From Haloferax gibbonsii ATCC 33959 (GTDB lineage Archaea; Halobacteriota; Halobacteria; Halobacteriales; Haloferacaceae): a DNA stretch of 64,000 bases. Positions 7,672-16,129 of this stretch are shown in pieces. Below the pieces are notes generated by a model, which worked only from the letters and a program-made list of their open reading frames with translations, did no database searches and was not told the origin of the DNA. The DNA lies in assembly GCF_000336775.1 (NCBI RefSeq), contig NZ_AOLJ01000028.1, forward strand, positions 120,142 through 184,141, written 5' to 3'. The translations under genes and the position numbers were made by a program. Position 1 is the stretch's first letter. Each line of letters begins with the position of its first letter.

Positions 7672-8771
7672 GTTCAGACCACATTGCCATCGCCGCGCCC
7701 CAGCTCGGCGCGGCGGAACGGGACCGAATCGCGGCCGTCCTCGAAAGCGGCATGATAGCCGACGGCCCCGAGGTTCGGGGCTTCGAGCGGGAGTTCGCCG
7801 ACTACTGCGGCGCCGACCACGGCGTCGCCACCTCGAACGGGACGACGGCGCTCCACGCCGCGCTCCACGCGCTCGGCGTCGGCCCCGGCGACCGCGTCCT
7901 GACGACGCCCTTCACGTTCATCGCGACGGCCAACGCCGTCGCGTTCACGGGGGCCGAGGTGGGCTTCGTCGACATCGACCCGCGGACGTACAACATCGAC
8001 CCCGACGCGCTCGAAGCGCGGCTCAGGGCCGGCGAACAGGTGGACGCGGTCATCGCGGTCCACCTCTACGGTCTCCCGGCGGACATGACGCGCCTCACGG
8101 AACTCGCCGAGGAGTACGACTTCCTGCTCGTCGAGGACGCCGCGCAGGCCCACGGCGCGGAAGTCGAGGGACGGCGCGTCGGCTCCTTCGGCGACGCCGC
8201 GTGCTTCTCGTTCTACCCGACGAAGAACATGACCACGAGCGAGGGCGGGATGATCACCACCAACCACGCGGACGTCGCCGAGCGCGCCGCCCGATTCGTG
8301 GACCACGGCCGCGTCTCCGGCTACGAACACGCCGAGGTCGGCCACAACTTCCGCATGACGAGCATCGCCGCGGCCATCGGCCGGGTCCAGCTCGAACGCC
8401 TCCCCGAGTTCACCCGCGCGCGACAGGCCAACGCCGCCGCGCTCACGGAGTACCTCGAAGACTCGCCGGTCACGACGCCACACACGCCGTCGGACCGAAC
8501 CCACGTCTTCCACCAGTACACCGTCGCCTGCGACGGCATCGAGCGCGACGCCCTCAAGTCGTACCTCGACGCGAAGGGAATCTCCACGGGCGTCTACTAC
8601 CCGAAGCCCGTCCACAAGCAACCCGCGTACGAACACCTCGCGGTGTCGGCCCCCGTCGCGGAAGAGGCCGCGGAACGGGTCCTCTCGCTGCCGGTCCACC
8701 CCGGACTCAGCGAGGCCGACGTAGAGCGCGTCGGGACTGCGGTCGCCAACTACGCGGAGGTGGCGAGGTGA
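7668..8771 (+). CDS. DegT/DnrJ/EryC1/StrS-family PLP aminotransferase (WbpE-like)
   Basis: The 367-residue enzyme is of normal family length. It shows ATSNGTTALHAALHALG for PLP phosphate binding, LVEDAAQAHGA with the Asp that contacts the pyridine nitrogen, and SFYPTKNMTTSEGGM with the Schiff-base Lys at residue 186. Such enzymes transfer an amino group, usually from glutamate, to a keto group on a nucleotide sugar. With the adjacent Gfo/Idh oxidoreductase and acetyltransferase the likely substrate is a UDP-3-keto uronic acid, as for WbpE. The start ATG overlaps the previous stop and its own stop overlaps the next GTG. Confidence 0.9.
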   Translation: MSSDHIAIAAPQLGAAERDRIAAVLESGMIADGPEVRGFEREFADYCGADHGVATSNGTTALHAALHALGVGPGDRVLTTPFTFIATANAVAFTGAEVGFVDIDPRTYNIDPDALEARLRAGEQVDAVIAVHLYGLPADMTRLTELAEEYDFLLVEDAAQAHGAEVEGRRVGSFGDAACFSFYPTKNMTTSEGGMITTNHADVAERAARFVDHGRVSGYEHAEVGHNFRMTSIAAAIGRVQLERLPEFTRARQANAAALTEYLEDSPVTTPHTPSDRTHVFHQYTVACDGIERDALKSYLDAKGISTGVYYPKPVHKQPAYEHLAVSAPVAEEAAERVLSLPVHPGLSEADVERVGTAVANYAEVAR

Positions 8772-9808
8772 GCCGAGAAACCACCGGATTGCGAACAGAC
8801 GGCGGCCGGGAGCGCCCGGTCCGCGCGGGCGTCGTCGGCGTCGGGTCGATGGGAACCAACCACGCGCGGGTCTACGCGGAGCTTCGCGGCGTCGAACTGG
8901 TCGGCGTCGCCGACGCGGACGCGGACCGCGCCGCCGAGGTCGCCGCCGACTTCGGCACCGACGCGTACGGAATCGAGGAACTCCTCGACCGCGTCGACGT
9001 GGTGACGGTCGCGGTGCCGACGCCCTACCACGAGTCGGTCGCCCGGCAGTGCATCGACGCCGGCGTCCACGCGCTCGTCGAGAAACCCTTCGTCGACGAC
9101 CTCGACGCGGGCGCGGAGTTAGCCGCGCTCGCCGAGGAACGCGGCGTCGTGCTGCAGGTCGGCCACATCGAGCGGTTCAACCCGGCCGTCCGCGCCCTCC
9201 CCGACCTCCTCGACGGCGTCGAACCCATCGCCATCACCGCGAACCGGCTCGGCCCGCCGCTGAACCGCGAGATGGGCGACGGCGTCGTCATGGACCTCAT
9301 GATTCACGACATCGACGTGGTGCTCTCGCTCGTCGACGCCGCGGTCGACCGCGTGGCCGCGACCGCCACGCCCGACGAGCAGTACGCGACGGCGCAGGTG
9401 ACCTTCGAGAACGGCGTCATCGCCTCGCTCACCGCGAGTCGGCTCACCCAGCAGAAGACGCGGACCCTCGACATCACCGCGCGCGACCGGCTCATCCGGG
9501 TCGACTACCTGAACCAGTCGGTCCAGATATTCCGCCAGTCGCGGCCGGACTACCTCCGTGACAACGGGAGCGTGCGCTACCGCCACGAGGTGGTCATGGA
9601 ACAGCCGATGATTAACACCGGCGAGCCGCTGAAACGCGAGCTACAGGCGTTCGTGGACGCCGCGACCGACGGCGGCCCGGTCCTCGTCACCCCGGCCGAC
9701 GGCCTGCGCGCAATCGAACTCGCCCGGCGCATCGAGGCCGACGCCGAGTCGGCGATTCGGAGCGTCGAGACCGCGGAGACCACGGAAACCCCGGAGGGCC
9801 GGCAATGA
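8768..9808 (+). CDS. Gfo/Idh/MocA-family oxidoreductase (WbpB-like)
   Basis: The 346-residue protein begins at a GTG that overlaps the preceding TGA. The N-terminal Rossmann motif VGVGSMGTNHARVY binds NAD(P), and ALVEKPF carries the conserved EKP of the family near residue 97. The C-terminal half is the alpha/beta substrate domain, with GHIERFNP and DLMIHDIDVV. In the WbpA-B-E-D-I route this enzyme oxidises C3 of UDP-GlcNAcA to a ketone for amination by WbpE. The assignment rests on family plus gene order. Its TGA overlaps the next ATG. Confidence 0.88.
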   Translation: MSRETTGLRTDGGRERPVRAGVVGVGSMGTNHARVYAELRGVELVGVADADADRAAEVAADFGTDAYGIEELLDRVDVVTVAVPTPYHESVARQCIDAGVHALVEKPFVDDLDAGAELAALAEERGVVLQVGHIERFNPAVRALPDLLDGVEPIAITANRLGPPLNREMGDGVVMDLMIHDIDVVLSLVDAAVDRVAATATPDEQYATAQVTFENGVIASLTASRLTQQKTRTLDITARDRLIRVDYLNQSVQIFRQSRPDYLRDNGSVRYRHEVVMEQPMINTGEPLKRELQAFVDAATDGGPVLVTPADGLRAIELARRIEADAESAIRSVETAETTETPEGRQ

Positions 9809-11232
9809 GCCGCGAACGACCCGGACTGTACGGCTCCGACCGCTCGCCCGAAGAACAGACGCGGGCCCTGCGCGCCGGCGAGGTCCCCGTCGCGGTGTAC
9901 GGCCTCGGAAAGATGGGCCTCCCGCTGGCGGCCGTCTACGCCCGCGCGACGGGCAACGTCACCGGCGTCGACATCAGCGAGGACGTGGTCCGCGGCGTCA
10001 ACGACGGCGAGTGCCACGTAGCGAAGGAGCCGGGACTCCCCGAGTTAGTCGCCGAGCAGGCCGAACGCGGCGCGCTTCGGGCGACCACCGACGGCGTCGC
10101 CGCGGCCGAGGGAGCCGCGATTCACGTCATCATCGTCCCGACCCCGCTGACCGACGACCGCGAACCCGACCTCGCGGCGTTCGAGGCCGTCCTCGACAGC
10201 ATCGCGCGGGGCCTCGCGCCCGGCGACCTCGTCGTCGTCGAGTGCACCGTCCCGCCGGGGACGAGCAAGGACCTCGTCGTGCCGTACCTCGCGGAGCGAA
10301 GCGGCCTCTCGGCCGGCGAGTTCGGCGTGGCGTTCTGCCCCGAGCGGACCTCGTCGGGCCGGGCGCTCCGCGACATCACCGAGTCGCACCCGAAAATCGT
10401 CGGCGGCGTCGACGCCGAGAGCACCCGCGTCGCGGCGCTCGTCTACGGCGAACTGACCTCGAACGAGGTGATTCCCGTGCGCGACGCGACGACCGCGGAG
10501 GCCGTGAAGCTGTTCGAGGGCGTCTACCGCGACGTGAACATCGCGCTCGCGAACGAACTCGCGCGGCTCCGCGACGACCTCGGCATCGACGTGACCGAGG
10601 CCATCGACGCGGCCAACACCCAACCGTACTGCGACATCCACGCGCCCGGCCCGGGCGTCGGCGGCCACTGCATCCCGTGGTACCCGTACTTCATCACGAG
10701 CCGAGTCGAGGCCGAGACGCCGCTGCTCCTGACCGCCCGCGAGGTCAACGACAGCATGCCGGCGTTCACCGCCGACAAGCTCCGCGACGAGTTGGCCGCG
10801 ACGGGACGCGACGTCGAAGGCGCGACCGTCGCCGTCCTCGGCGTCACCTACCGCCCCGGCGTCGCCGAGACCCGCGCGACGCCCGCCGCGGGCGTCATCG
10901 ACCGACTGAACGAACTCGGCGCGACCGTCCTCGCGGTCGACCCGATGCTCTCCGACGAGGTCGTCGCGTCCTTCGGCGCGACCCCCGTCTCGCTCGCCGA
11001 CCTACCGGCTCGCGCGCTCGACGCGGCCGTGGTCGTCACGCCGCACGAGGAGTTCGACGAAATCGACTGGGCCGCCTTCGACGACCTCGTCGTCGTCGAC
11101 GGCCGCGGCACCCTCGGCGACATCGGCCACCGCGTGTACGAAATCGGCGGCGGACCGCGAGGCGAGTCGTCCGAGGCCGACGCCGACACCGAGATTGCGG
11201 CCGACGCGCCGCACGGAGGACCGGGCCGATGA
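9805..11232 (+). CDS. UDP-sugar 6-dehydrogenase of the UDP-GlcNAc/ManNAc type (WbpA/WecC-like)
   Basis: The 475-residue protein has an N-terminal NAD-binding domain (VYGLGKMGLPLAAVYA, residues about 31-46), a central dimerisation domain with EAVKLFEGVYRDVNIALANE, and the catalytic-Cys motif GPGVGGHCIPWYP with Cys near residue 289. A C-terminal UDP-binding domain follows (VLGVTYRPGVAETRATPA). It performs the two-step oxidation of C6 to a carboxylate, giving a UDP-N-acetyl-hexosaminuronic acid. The GGHCIP motif and sequence style fit the UDP-GlcNAc/ManNAc dehydrogenase subgroup over UDP-glucose dehydrogenase. The acidic tail of about 20 residues is typical of halophiles. Both ends overlap neighbouring genes. 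Confidence 0.9.
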   Translation: MSRERPGLYGSDRSPEEQTRALRAGEVPVAVYGLGKMGLPLAAVYARATGNVTGVDISEDVVRGVNDGECHVAKEPGLPELVAEQAERGALRATTDGVAAAEGAAIHVIIVPTPLTDDREPDLAAFEAVLDSIARGLAPGDLVVVECTVPPGTSKDLVVPYLAERSGLSAGEFGVAFCPERTSSGRALRDITESHPKIVGGVDAESTRVAALVYGELTSNEVIPVRDATTAEAVKLFEGVYRDVNIALANELARLRDDLGIDVTEAIDAANTQPYCDIHAPGPGVGGHCIPWYPYFITSRVEAETPLLLTAREVNDSMPAFTADKLRDELAATGRDVEGATVAVLGVTYRPGVAETRATPAAGVIDRLNELGATVLAVDPMLSDEVVASFGATPVSLADLPARALDAAVVVTPHEEFDEIDWAAFDDLVVVDGRGTLGDIGHRVYEIGGGPRGESSEADADTEIAADAPHGGPGR

Positions 11233-12314
11233 GCCGTCTCAAGGTGCTCTCGGTCGTCGGCGCGCGCCCGCAGTTCATCAAGGCGTTCCCCGTCTCCGAC
11301 GCGCTCAGACGCGACCACGACGAGGTGCTCGTCCACACCGGCCAGCACTACGACGAGTCGATGTCGGGCGTGTTCTTCGACGAACTCGACATCCCGGAAC
11401 CCGACTACAACCTCGGCGTCGGCTCGGGCGGCCACGCCGCCCAGACCGCCGAGATGATGACCCGGCTCGACGCCGTCGTCGCCGACGAGGAGCCCGACGT
11501 GGTGCTCGTCTACGGCGACACCAACTCCACGCTCGCGGCGGCGCTCGTGGCTTCGAAGCGCGAGCCCGCGCTGGCGCACGTCGAGGCCGGCCTGCGGAGC
11601 CACAACTGGGAGATGCCCGAGGAGGTCAACCGCGTGCTCACCGACCACTGTTCGGACCTGCTGTTCGCGCCCTCCGAGTCGGCCGCCGAGACGCTGGCGG
11701 CCGAGGGCATCCGCGACGGCGTCTCCGTGACCGGCGACGTGCAGTACGACGCGGTCCTCCGGGTCCGCGAGGCCGCCCGCGAGCGGTCGTCGATACTCGC
11801 CGACCTCGACCTCCGAGACGGCGAGTACGTCCTCGCGACGGTCCACCGCGCCGCCAACACCGACGACTACGACCGCCTCGAAGGCATCGTGGAGGGGCTC
11901 GCGTCGTCGGAACTCCCGGTCGTCTTCCCCGTCCACCCGCGGACCGAGGGGGCGCTCGAAGCCAGCGGCCTCTGGTCGCGGCTCGCCGACGCCGAGAACG
12001 TCGTCCTCGTGGAACCGGTCGGATACCTCGACTTCGTCCGCCTGCTCGACGGCGCGGAGCGCGTCGCCACCGACTCCGGCGGCGTCCAGAAGGAGGCGTT
12101 CTACCTCGACACCCGGTGTCTCACGCTCCGCGACGAGACCGAGTGGACCGAAACCGTCGACGCCGGCTGGAACGCCCTCGTCGGCGCGGACGCGACCGCG
12201 ATTCGGGCGGCGCTGGCCGACGACGACCCGCTTCCGGAAAAGCCCTCGCTGTACGGCGACGGGAGCGCCGCCGAGCGAATCGTCGCCGCGCTCTCGGAGT
12301 ACGAGTATGCGTGA
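11229..12314 (+). CDS. wecB: UDP-N-acetylglucosamine 2-epimerase family protein (WecB/WbpI-like)
   Basis: The 361-residue protein opens with VVGARPQFIKAFPVSDAL, the nearly invariant start of non-hydrolysing UDP-GlcNAc 2-epimerases. It continues with VHTGQHYDESMSGVFFDEL, VYGDTNSTLAAALVA, VEAGLRS and TDSGGVQKEAFY, all family landmarks that bind UDP and the sugar. Family members epimerise C2 of UDP-GlcNAc or, as WbpI, of UDP-2,3-diacetamido-glucuronate. Being next to the WbpA, B, D and E-type genes, the WbpI role is attractive, but WecB activity cannot be excluded from sequence. The start overlaps the previous stop; the following gene starts inside its last codons. Confidence 0.9.
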   Translation: MSRLKVLSVVGARPQFIKAFPVSDALRRDHDEVLVHTGQHYDESMSGVFFDELDIPEPDYNLGVGSGGHAAQTAEMMTRLDAVVADEEPDVVLVYGDTNSTLAAALVASKREPALAHVEAGLRSHNWEMPEEVNRVLTDHCSDLLFAPSESAAETLAAEGIRDGVSVTGDVQYDAVLRVREAARERSSILADLDLRDGEYVLATVHRAANTDDYDRLEGIVEGLASSELPVVFPVHPRTEGALEASGLWSRLADAENVVLVEPVGYLDFVRLLDGAERVATDSGGVQKEAFYLDTRCLTLRDETEWTETVDAGWNALVGADATAIRAALADDDPLPEKPSLYGDGSAAERIVAALSEYEYA

Positions 12315-13302
12315 GACGAAGGGAGATTCAGATGCGCGAGCTGACCACCGCGTGACCGCCACGGAACCGAGCGAACCGGGGTTCGCCGTCTGTCTGACCC
12401 ACGACGTGGACCGCCCGTACAAGACGTATCAGGGGCTGTACTACGCGGCGAAGTCGAACCCCGGCTACCACCTCCGGACGCTCCTCCGGCGGGAGAACCC
12501 CTACTGGCAGTTCGAGGAGGTCATGGCGCTCGAACGCGACCTCGGCGTCCGCTCGTCGTTCTACTTCCTCAACGAGCCGAGCCTCCTCGAGACGGGGTCG
12601 CTTTCGGACTGGCTCGAACCGAAGAACTGGGTCGAACACCTCGGCCGGTACGACCTCGACTCGGCGTCGGTCGCCGCCGCCGTCCGCGCCCTCGACGACG
12701 GCGGCTGGGAGGTCGGCATCCACGGCTCGTTCCGGTCGTGCGACGACTTCGACCGCCTCCGGACCGAAAAGCGCGAACTCGAAGCGGTCCTCGGCCACGA
12801 AATCGTCGGCGGCCGCCAGCACCACCTCAAACTCGGGCCGAACACGTGGCGCTACCACCGCGAACTCGGCTTGAAGTACGACGCCAGCCCCGGGTCGAGT
12901 TCGGAAAACGGCTTCCAGCACGGCTACCAGCCGTTCCGCCCCTTCGACGACGACTTCGTCGTCTTCCCGCTGACGCTGATGGAGGTGTCGCTTCCCGACC
13001 CCGGGTCGGCGTTCGACGAGGCGTGGGCCGAGTGCGAGCGCCTCCTCGACGAGGCCGAGGCGAACGACGCCGTGATGACGGTGCTGTGGCACCCGCGGTA
13101 CTTCAACGAGGACGAGTTCCCCGGCTACCGCCGGCTCTACCGCCGCATCATCGAACGGGCGCTCGACCGCGGCGCGTGGGTCGGCCCCCTCGGCGACTAC
13201 TATCGCGAGTTCCTCGCCGAGCGCGATTCCGGCGACGATTCGGAACAGCGGGCGACCGACAGCGCGACCACCGCCGGCGCGAATCACTCGTTCTCCCGGT
13301 AG
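12307..13302 (+). CDS. Polysaccharide deacetylase-family protein (NodB-like fold)
   Basis: The 331-residue protein starts at ATG 12307, eight bases inside the epimerase gene. Near residue 31 it has CLTHDVDRPY, where the two Asp residues and the His match the first motif of NodB-type deacetylases. WEVGIHGSFRSC near residue 136 supplies the second metal-binding region. These enzymes remove N-acetyl groups from amino sugars with a bound divalent metal. In this operon it may trim an acetyl from the diacetamido sugar or from the growing glycan. No signal peptide is visible, so it should act in the cytoplasm. The Ser/Thr-rich C-terminus is probably disordered. Confidence 0.8.
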   Translation: MRETKGDSDARADHRVTATEPSEPGFAVCLTHDVDRPYKTYQGLYYAAKSNPGYHLRTLLRRENPYWQFEEVMALERDLGVRSSFYFLNEPSLLETGSLSDWLEPKNWVEHLGRYDLDSASVAAAVRALDDGGWEVGIHGSFRSCDDFDRLRTEKRELEAVLGHEIVGGRQHHLKLGPNTWRYHRELGLKYDASPGSSSENGFQHGYQPFRPFDDDFVVFPLTLMEVSLPDPGSAFDEAWAECERLLDEAEANDAVMTVLWHPRYFNEDEFPGYRRLYRRIIERALDRGAWVGPLGDYYREFLAERDSGDDSEQRATDSATTAGANHSFSR

Positions 13303-13316
13303 AATACGGCGGCGTC

Positions 13317-13344
13317 GGCCGGTATCGGCCCCATAACAAAGCCG
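13317..13344 (+). promoter_or_regulatory. Small hairpin and CATAACAAAGCCG element
   Basis: GGCCG-GTAT-CGGCC (13317-13330) is followed one base later by CATAACAAAGCCG (13332-13344). The next ATG is at 13399, and a separate TATA-like CTATTCTATATC lies directly before it. The hairpin may also serve to end the upstream transcript. Confidence 0.35.
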
Positions 13345-13398
13345 CCAGCGGGCTACCTCTCGGACAGCCAATACCCCTCAGAGAGGCTATTCTATATC

Positions 13399-14721
13399 AT
13401 GAATCCACCATCGAAGACACAGTATCGCCGCGACGGCGACACCGACGCCGACACGGAGCGACTCCAGCGGTACGTCGACGTGCTCGACGACGTGCTCGAC
13501 TACGCCCGCGAACGCGACTACAAGGGCTGGGACTACGGCGACGGCATGAGCAGCAGGCTCCTGCTGTCGGTCCCCATCGACAACCGCTGGTTCAACCTCG
13601 CGGTCCAGGAGTTCATCAAGCGCTCGCCCGTCAACGTCCGCCCGCTGTTCCTCGTCGAACAGCGACGGAACTTCAAGGGCATCACGCTGTTCGCCATGGC
13701 GAACCGGACCCGCGCCCAGTTGGCCGAGTGGTTCGACGGGGACCGCCCGGCGGAGACGTACCGCGACGACGCGGAATCGCTGACCGAGTGGCTCGTCGAA
13801 AACCAGGCCAAGGGCTACAGCGGTTTCGCCGGCAGCCACCGCCACGTCATCCAGCACATCTCCGGTCGCAACGGCCCGCGGTCGGGGATTCCCCACTCGC
13901 CGAACATCGTCTCCACGTCCTACGGCGTCAAGGCGCTCCTCGCGGGACGGGAGTTCGACCCGGACTACCCGGACATCGCTAAGACCGCCGTCGACGTGAT
14001 GCTCGACGACCTCAACTACCGGCCGAAGGACGACGGTGCGGTCATGGACTACTACCTCTCGCACCCGAAGGACAGCTACACCCTCAACGCGCTTGCCATC
14101 GGGGCGCGGCTGTTCGTCGAGCTGTACGACCACTTCGGCGACGAGGAACTGCTCGAACGCGCCGAGAAGGTGTACGACTTCGTCGCGTCGAAGCAGACCG
14201 ACCGCGGCGGGTGGTACTACCGCGAGCCCGCGAGCGCCTCGCACCTCTCGATGGACAACCACCACAACGGCTTCATCGTCGAGTGCTTCCAGCGCTACGA
14301 GCAGCTCGTCGGCAGCGGTCGGTACGACGAGACGCTCGAACGCGGCCTCGACTTCTACGCCCGCGAGCTGTTCGACGAGGACGGCGCGCCCAACTTCGAC
14401 GAGGAGCACCCCTACCCGCGGGACATCCACGCGACGGCGCAGGGCATCCTCGTGTTCACCTACGCCGGGCAGTACGACCGCGCCGAGCGCGCCATCGACT
14501 GGGCGCTCGCGAACATGTACGTCCCGTCGGAAGGTCGGTTCTACTTCCGCAAACACCGCTTTTACACCAAGCGCATGACGCTCATGCGGTGGTGCCAAGC
14601 GTGGATGGCCTACGCCATCGCCGAGTACGTCGCCACCAGAATCACCGGCGAACCGACGCACGGCTACGGCATCGACGCCGACGGTATCGAGCGCCTACGA
14701 GCGGCGGCAGAGCGCCCCTGA
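13399..14721 (+). CDS. Predicted (alpha/alpha)6-barrel glycan-active protein
   Basis: The 440-residue protein has no signal peptide. It reads as repeated helix pairs with aromatic clusters: WDYGDGMSSRLL, IPHSPNIVSTSYGVKALLAG, DSYTLNALAIGARLFVELYD, GGWYYREPASASHLSMDNHH and DIHATAQGILVFTYAG. This pattern resembles glycoside hydrolase and epimerase families with an (alpha/alpha)6 toroid, such as unsaturated glucuronyl hydrolases. Similar haloarchaeal proteins are often mislabelled as antibiotic transporter permeases, but I see no membrane segments. It stands alone between the deacetylase and FemAB-like genes and probably acts on the same glycan. Catalytic residues cannot be assigned with confidence. 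Confidence 0.65.
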   Translation: MNPPSKTQYRRDGDTDADTERLQRYVDVLDDVLDYARERDYKGWDYGDGMSSRLLLSVPIDNRWFNLAVQEFIKRSPVNVRPLFLVEQRRNFKGITLFAMANRTRAQLAEWFDGDRPAETYRDDAESLTEWLVENQAKGYSGFAGSHRHVIQHISGRNGPRSGIPHSPNIVSTSYGVKALLAGREFDPDYPDIAKTAVDVMLDDLNYRPKDDGAVMDYYLSHPKDSYTLNALAIGARLFVELYDHFGDEELLERAEKVYDFVASKQTDRGGWYYREPASASHLSMDNHHNGFIVECFQRYEQLVGSGRYDETLERGLDFYARELFDEDGAPNFDEEHPYPRDIHATAQGILVFTYAGQYDRAERAIDWALANMYVPSEGRFYFRKHRFYTKRMTLMRWCQAWMAYAIAEYVATRITGEPTHGYGIDADGIERLRAAAERP

Positions 14722-14731
14722 CGGGGAGCAG

Positions 14732-14771
14732 GCCGGCGCGAACGCCGGCTAGTCGCTTCATAACAAATCCC
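14732..14771 (+). promoter_or_regulatory. Hairpin followed by CATAACAAATCCC
   Basis: A perfect 7-base stem GCCGGCG-CGAA-CGCCGGC (14732-14749) is followed by TAGTCGCTT and then CATAACAAATCCC (14759-14771). The linker shares AGTCGC with the element at 6053-6091. The first ATG downstream, at 14798, is 38 bases from ATAACAAA, a leaderless-promoter distance. The stem may terminate the upstream gene. Confidence 0.45.
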
Positions 14772-14797
14772 CATCCTACCGTCACAGTAGTTCGAGA

Positions 14798-14992
14798 ATG
14801 TCTTTTCGAATGATACACGCCGACGCGGCCCGACCGAATCGCGGGTCGATTTACGGGGCTGCCGCGTCGGCCGGCGATTCGGCTGATTTCGGTCGGTACG
14901 GTCGGGCCGAGCGGACCGGATGCGTCGACCGCAGCCGGCGTTGTCGGTGGCAACGGGCGCAGTACGAACTCCCTTCACCCCTCAGCCCATGA
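14798..14992 (+). CDS. Candidate 64-residue leader ORF before the FemAB-like gene
   Basis: ATG at 14798 lies 38 bases after an ATAACAAA promoter-like word and opens 64 codons starting MSFRMIHADAARPNRGS. Its TGA at 14990-14992 overlaps ATG 14989 of the next gene as ATGA. The protein is Arg- and Ala-rich and unlike the acidic haloarchaeal norm, so it may be a regulatory leader and not a stable protein. Unknown function. Confidence 0.35.
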   Translation: MSFRMIHADAARPNRGSIYGAAASAGDSADFGRYGRAERTGCVDRSRRCRWQRAQYELPSPLSP

Positions 14993-16077
14993 CCATCGAG
15001 ATTACCGAGTTCGACCACCGCGACCGCGACGAGTGGGACACGTACGTCGAGCGGTCGAGTCAAGCGAGCCTCTTTCACCAGTACGAGGCGCTGCGGCTCC
15101 AGGCGAAGTACTCGAACTCGAAGCTCCACCTGCTCGTCGGCTTCAAAACCGAGGAACCGGTCGGCCTGTTCCCCGTCTTCGAGATTCGGAAGGGACTGGT
15201 CAAGACGGCGTTCTCGCCGCCGCCGCACATCGGCGTCCCCTATCTCGGGCCCGTGATGCTCGACGCCGGCAACATCAAGAGCCGGAAGTTCGAGCGCCGT
15301 CGCAACCAGTTCATCGACGGCTGCACCGAGTGGATAGGTGAACACATCGGCCCGAACTACACGCACGTCCGCGTCGGTGACTACTACACCGACATGCGGA
15401 CGTTCCTGTGGGGCGGCTGCGACGTGTCGCCGAAGTACACCTACAACGTCGACCTGACCCGGGGCGAAGAGGACCTCCTCATGTCGTTCAGCCGGAGCGC
15501 CCGACGGAACATCCGCGACGGTCGAAAGCTCGTCTCGGGTATCGAGGAGGGCGACCGCGACGACATCTGTTCGATTCTCAGGCTGGTCAAAGACCGCTAC
15601 GAGGAACAGGACCTGTCGTTCGACGTGCCGCCGCAGTTCGTCATGGACCTGTACGACTCGCTCCCGGCGGGGCAGGTCCGGCCCTACGTCTTCCGGTACG
15701 ACGGGACGTTCGTGAGCGGGATTCTCGTCCTCCAGTACGGGGACACGCTCTACCGCTGGCTCGGCGGCGTCCGGCCCCAGCGGGACTTCGGCATCGACGT
15801 GAACGACCTGCTGGACTGGCGCATCATGCGCGACGGCATGGCCGCCGGGATGCGCCGATACGACCTCGTCGGCGCGAACAACCGCCGGCTCAACCGCTAC
15901 AAGAGCAAGTACAACCCCGAACTCGTCACGTTCTACCAAATCGAGCACGGCGCGCTCCCGGTCAGAACCATCGCGCACCTGTACAAGAGCCGCCTCGGAC
16001 CCGGCATCGAGATGCTGTCCCGGGGAAACGGGACGAGCCTCCCGTCGCGACTCGTCTCGGGGTTCCTCCACCGGTGA
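14989..16077 (+). CDS. FemAB/GNAT-fold acyltransferase-like protein 1
   Basis: The 362-residue protein belongs to the group of FemX-like or BioF2-like acetyltransferases found in polysaccharide clusters. It begins MTIEITEFDHRDRDEWDTYV and has SQASLFHQYEALRLQAKY, where such proteins contact the substrate. The second GNAT half contains SFSRSARRNIRDGRKL, then PYVFRYDGTFVSGILVLQYG, and RRYDLVGANNRRLNRYKSKYNPELVTFY at the end. FemAB proteins transfer aminoacyl or acyl groups onto cell-envelope precursors. Donor and acceptor here are unknown. ATG 14989 starts at the conserved first strand. A paralogue follows 52 bases downstream. Confidence 0.78.
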   Translation: MTIEITEFDHRDRDEWDTYVERSSQASLFHQYEALRLQAKYSNSKLHLLVGFKTEEPVGLFPVFEIRKGLVKTAFSPPPHIGVPYLGPVMLDAGNIKSRKFERRRNQFIDGCTEWIGEHIGPNYTHVRVGDYYTDMRTFLWGGCDVSPKYTYNVDLTRGEEDLLMSFSRSARRNIRDGRKLVSGIEEGDRDDICSILRLVKDRYEEQDLSFDVPPQFVMDLYDSLPAGQVRPYVFRYDGTFVSGILVLQYGDTLYRWLGGVRPQRDFGIDVNDLLDWRIMRDGMAAGMRRYDLVGANNRRLNRYKSKYNPELVTFYQIEHGALPVRTIAHLYKSRLGPGIEMLSRGNGTSLPSRLVSGFLHR

Positions 16078-16129
16078 CGACCCGCCCGACGTACCGCCCG
16101 ACGACCATCCAATCACACGACCACGACAC

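Noticed and set aside
13340..13402. A leader ORF overlapping the start of the gene at 13399
   Set aside because: Reading back from the ATGA overlap, a TAA stop at 13334 is reached without any ATG or GTG.
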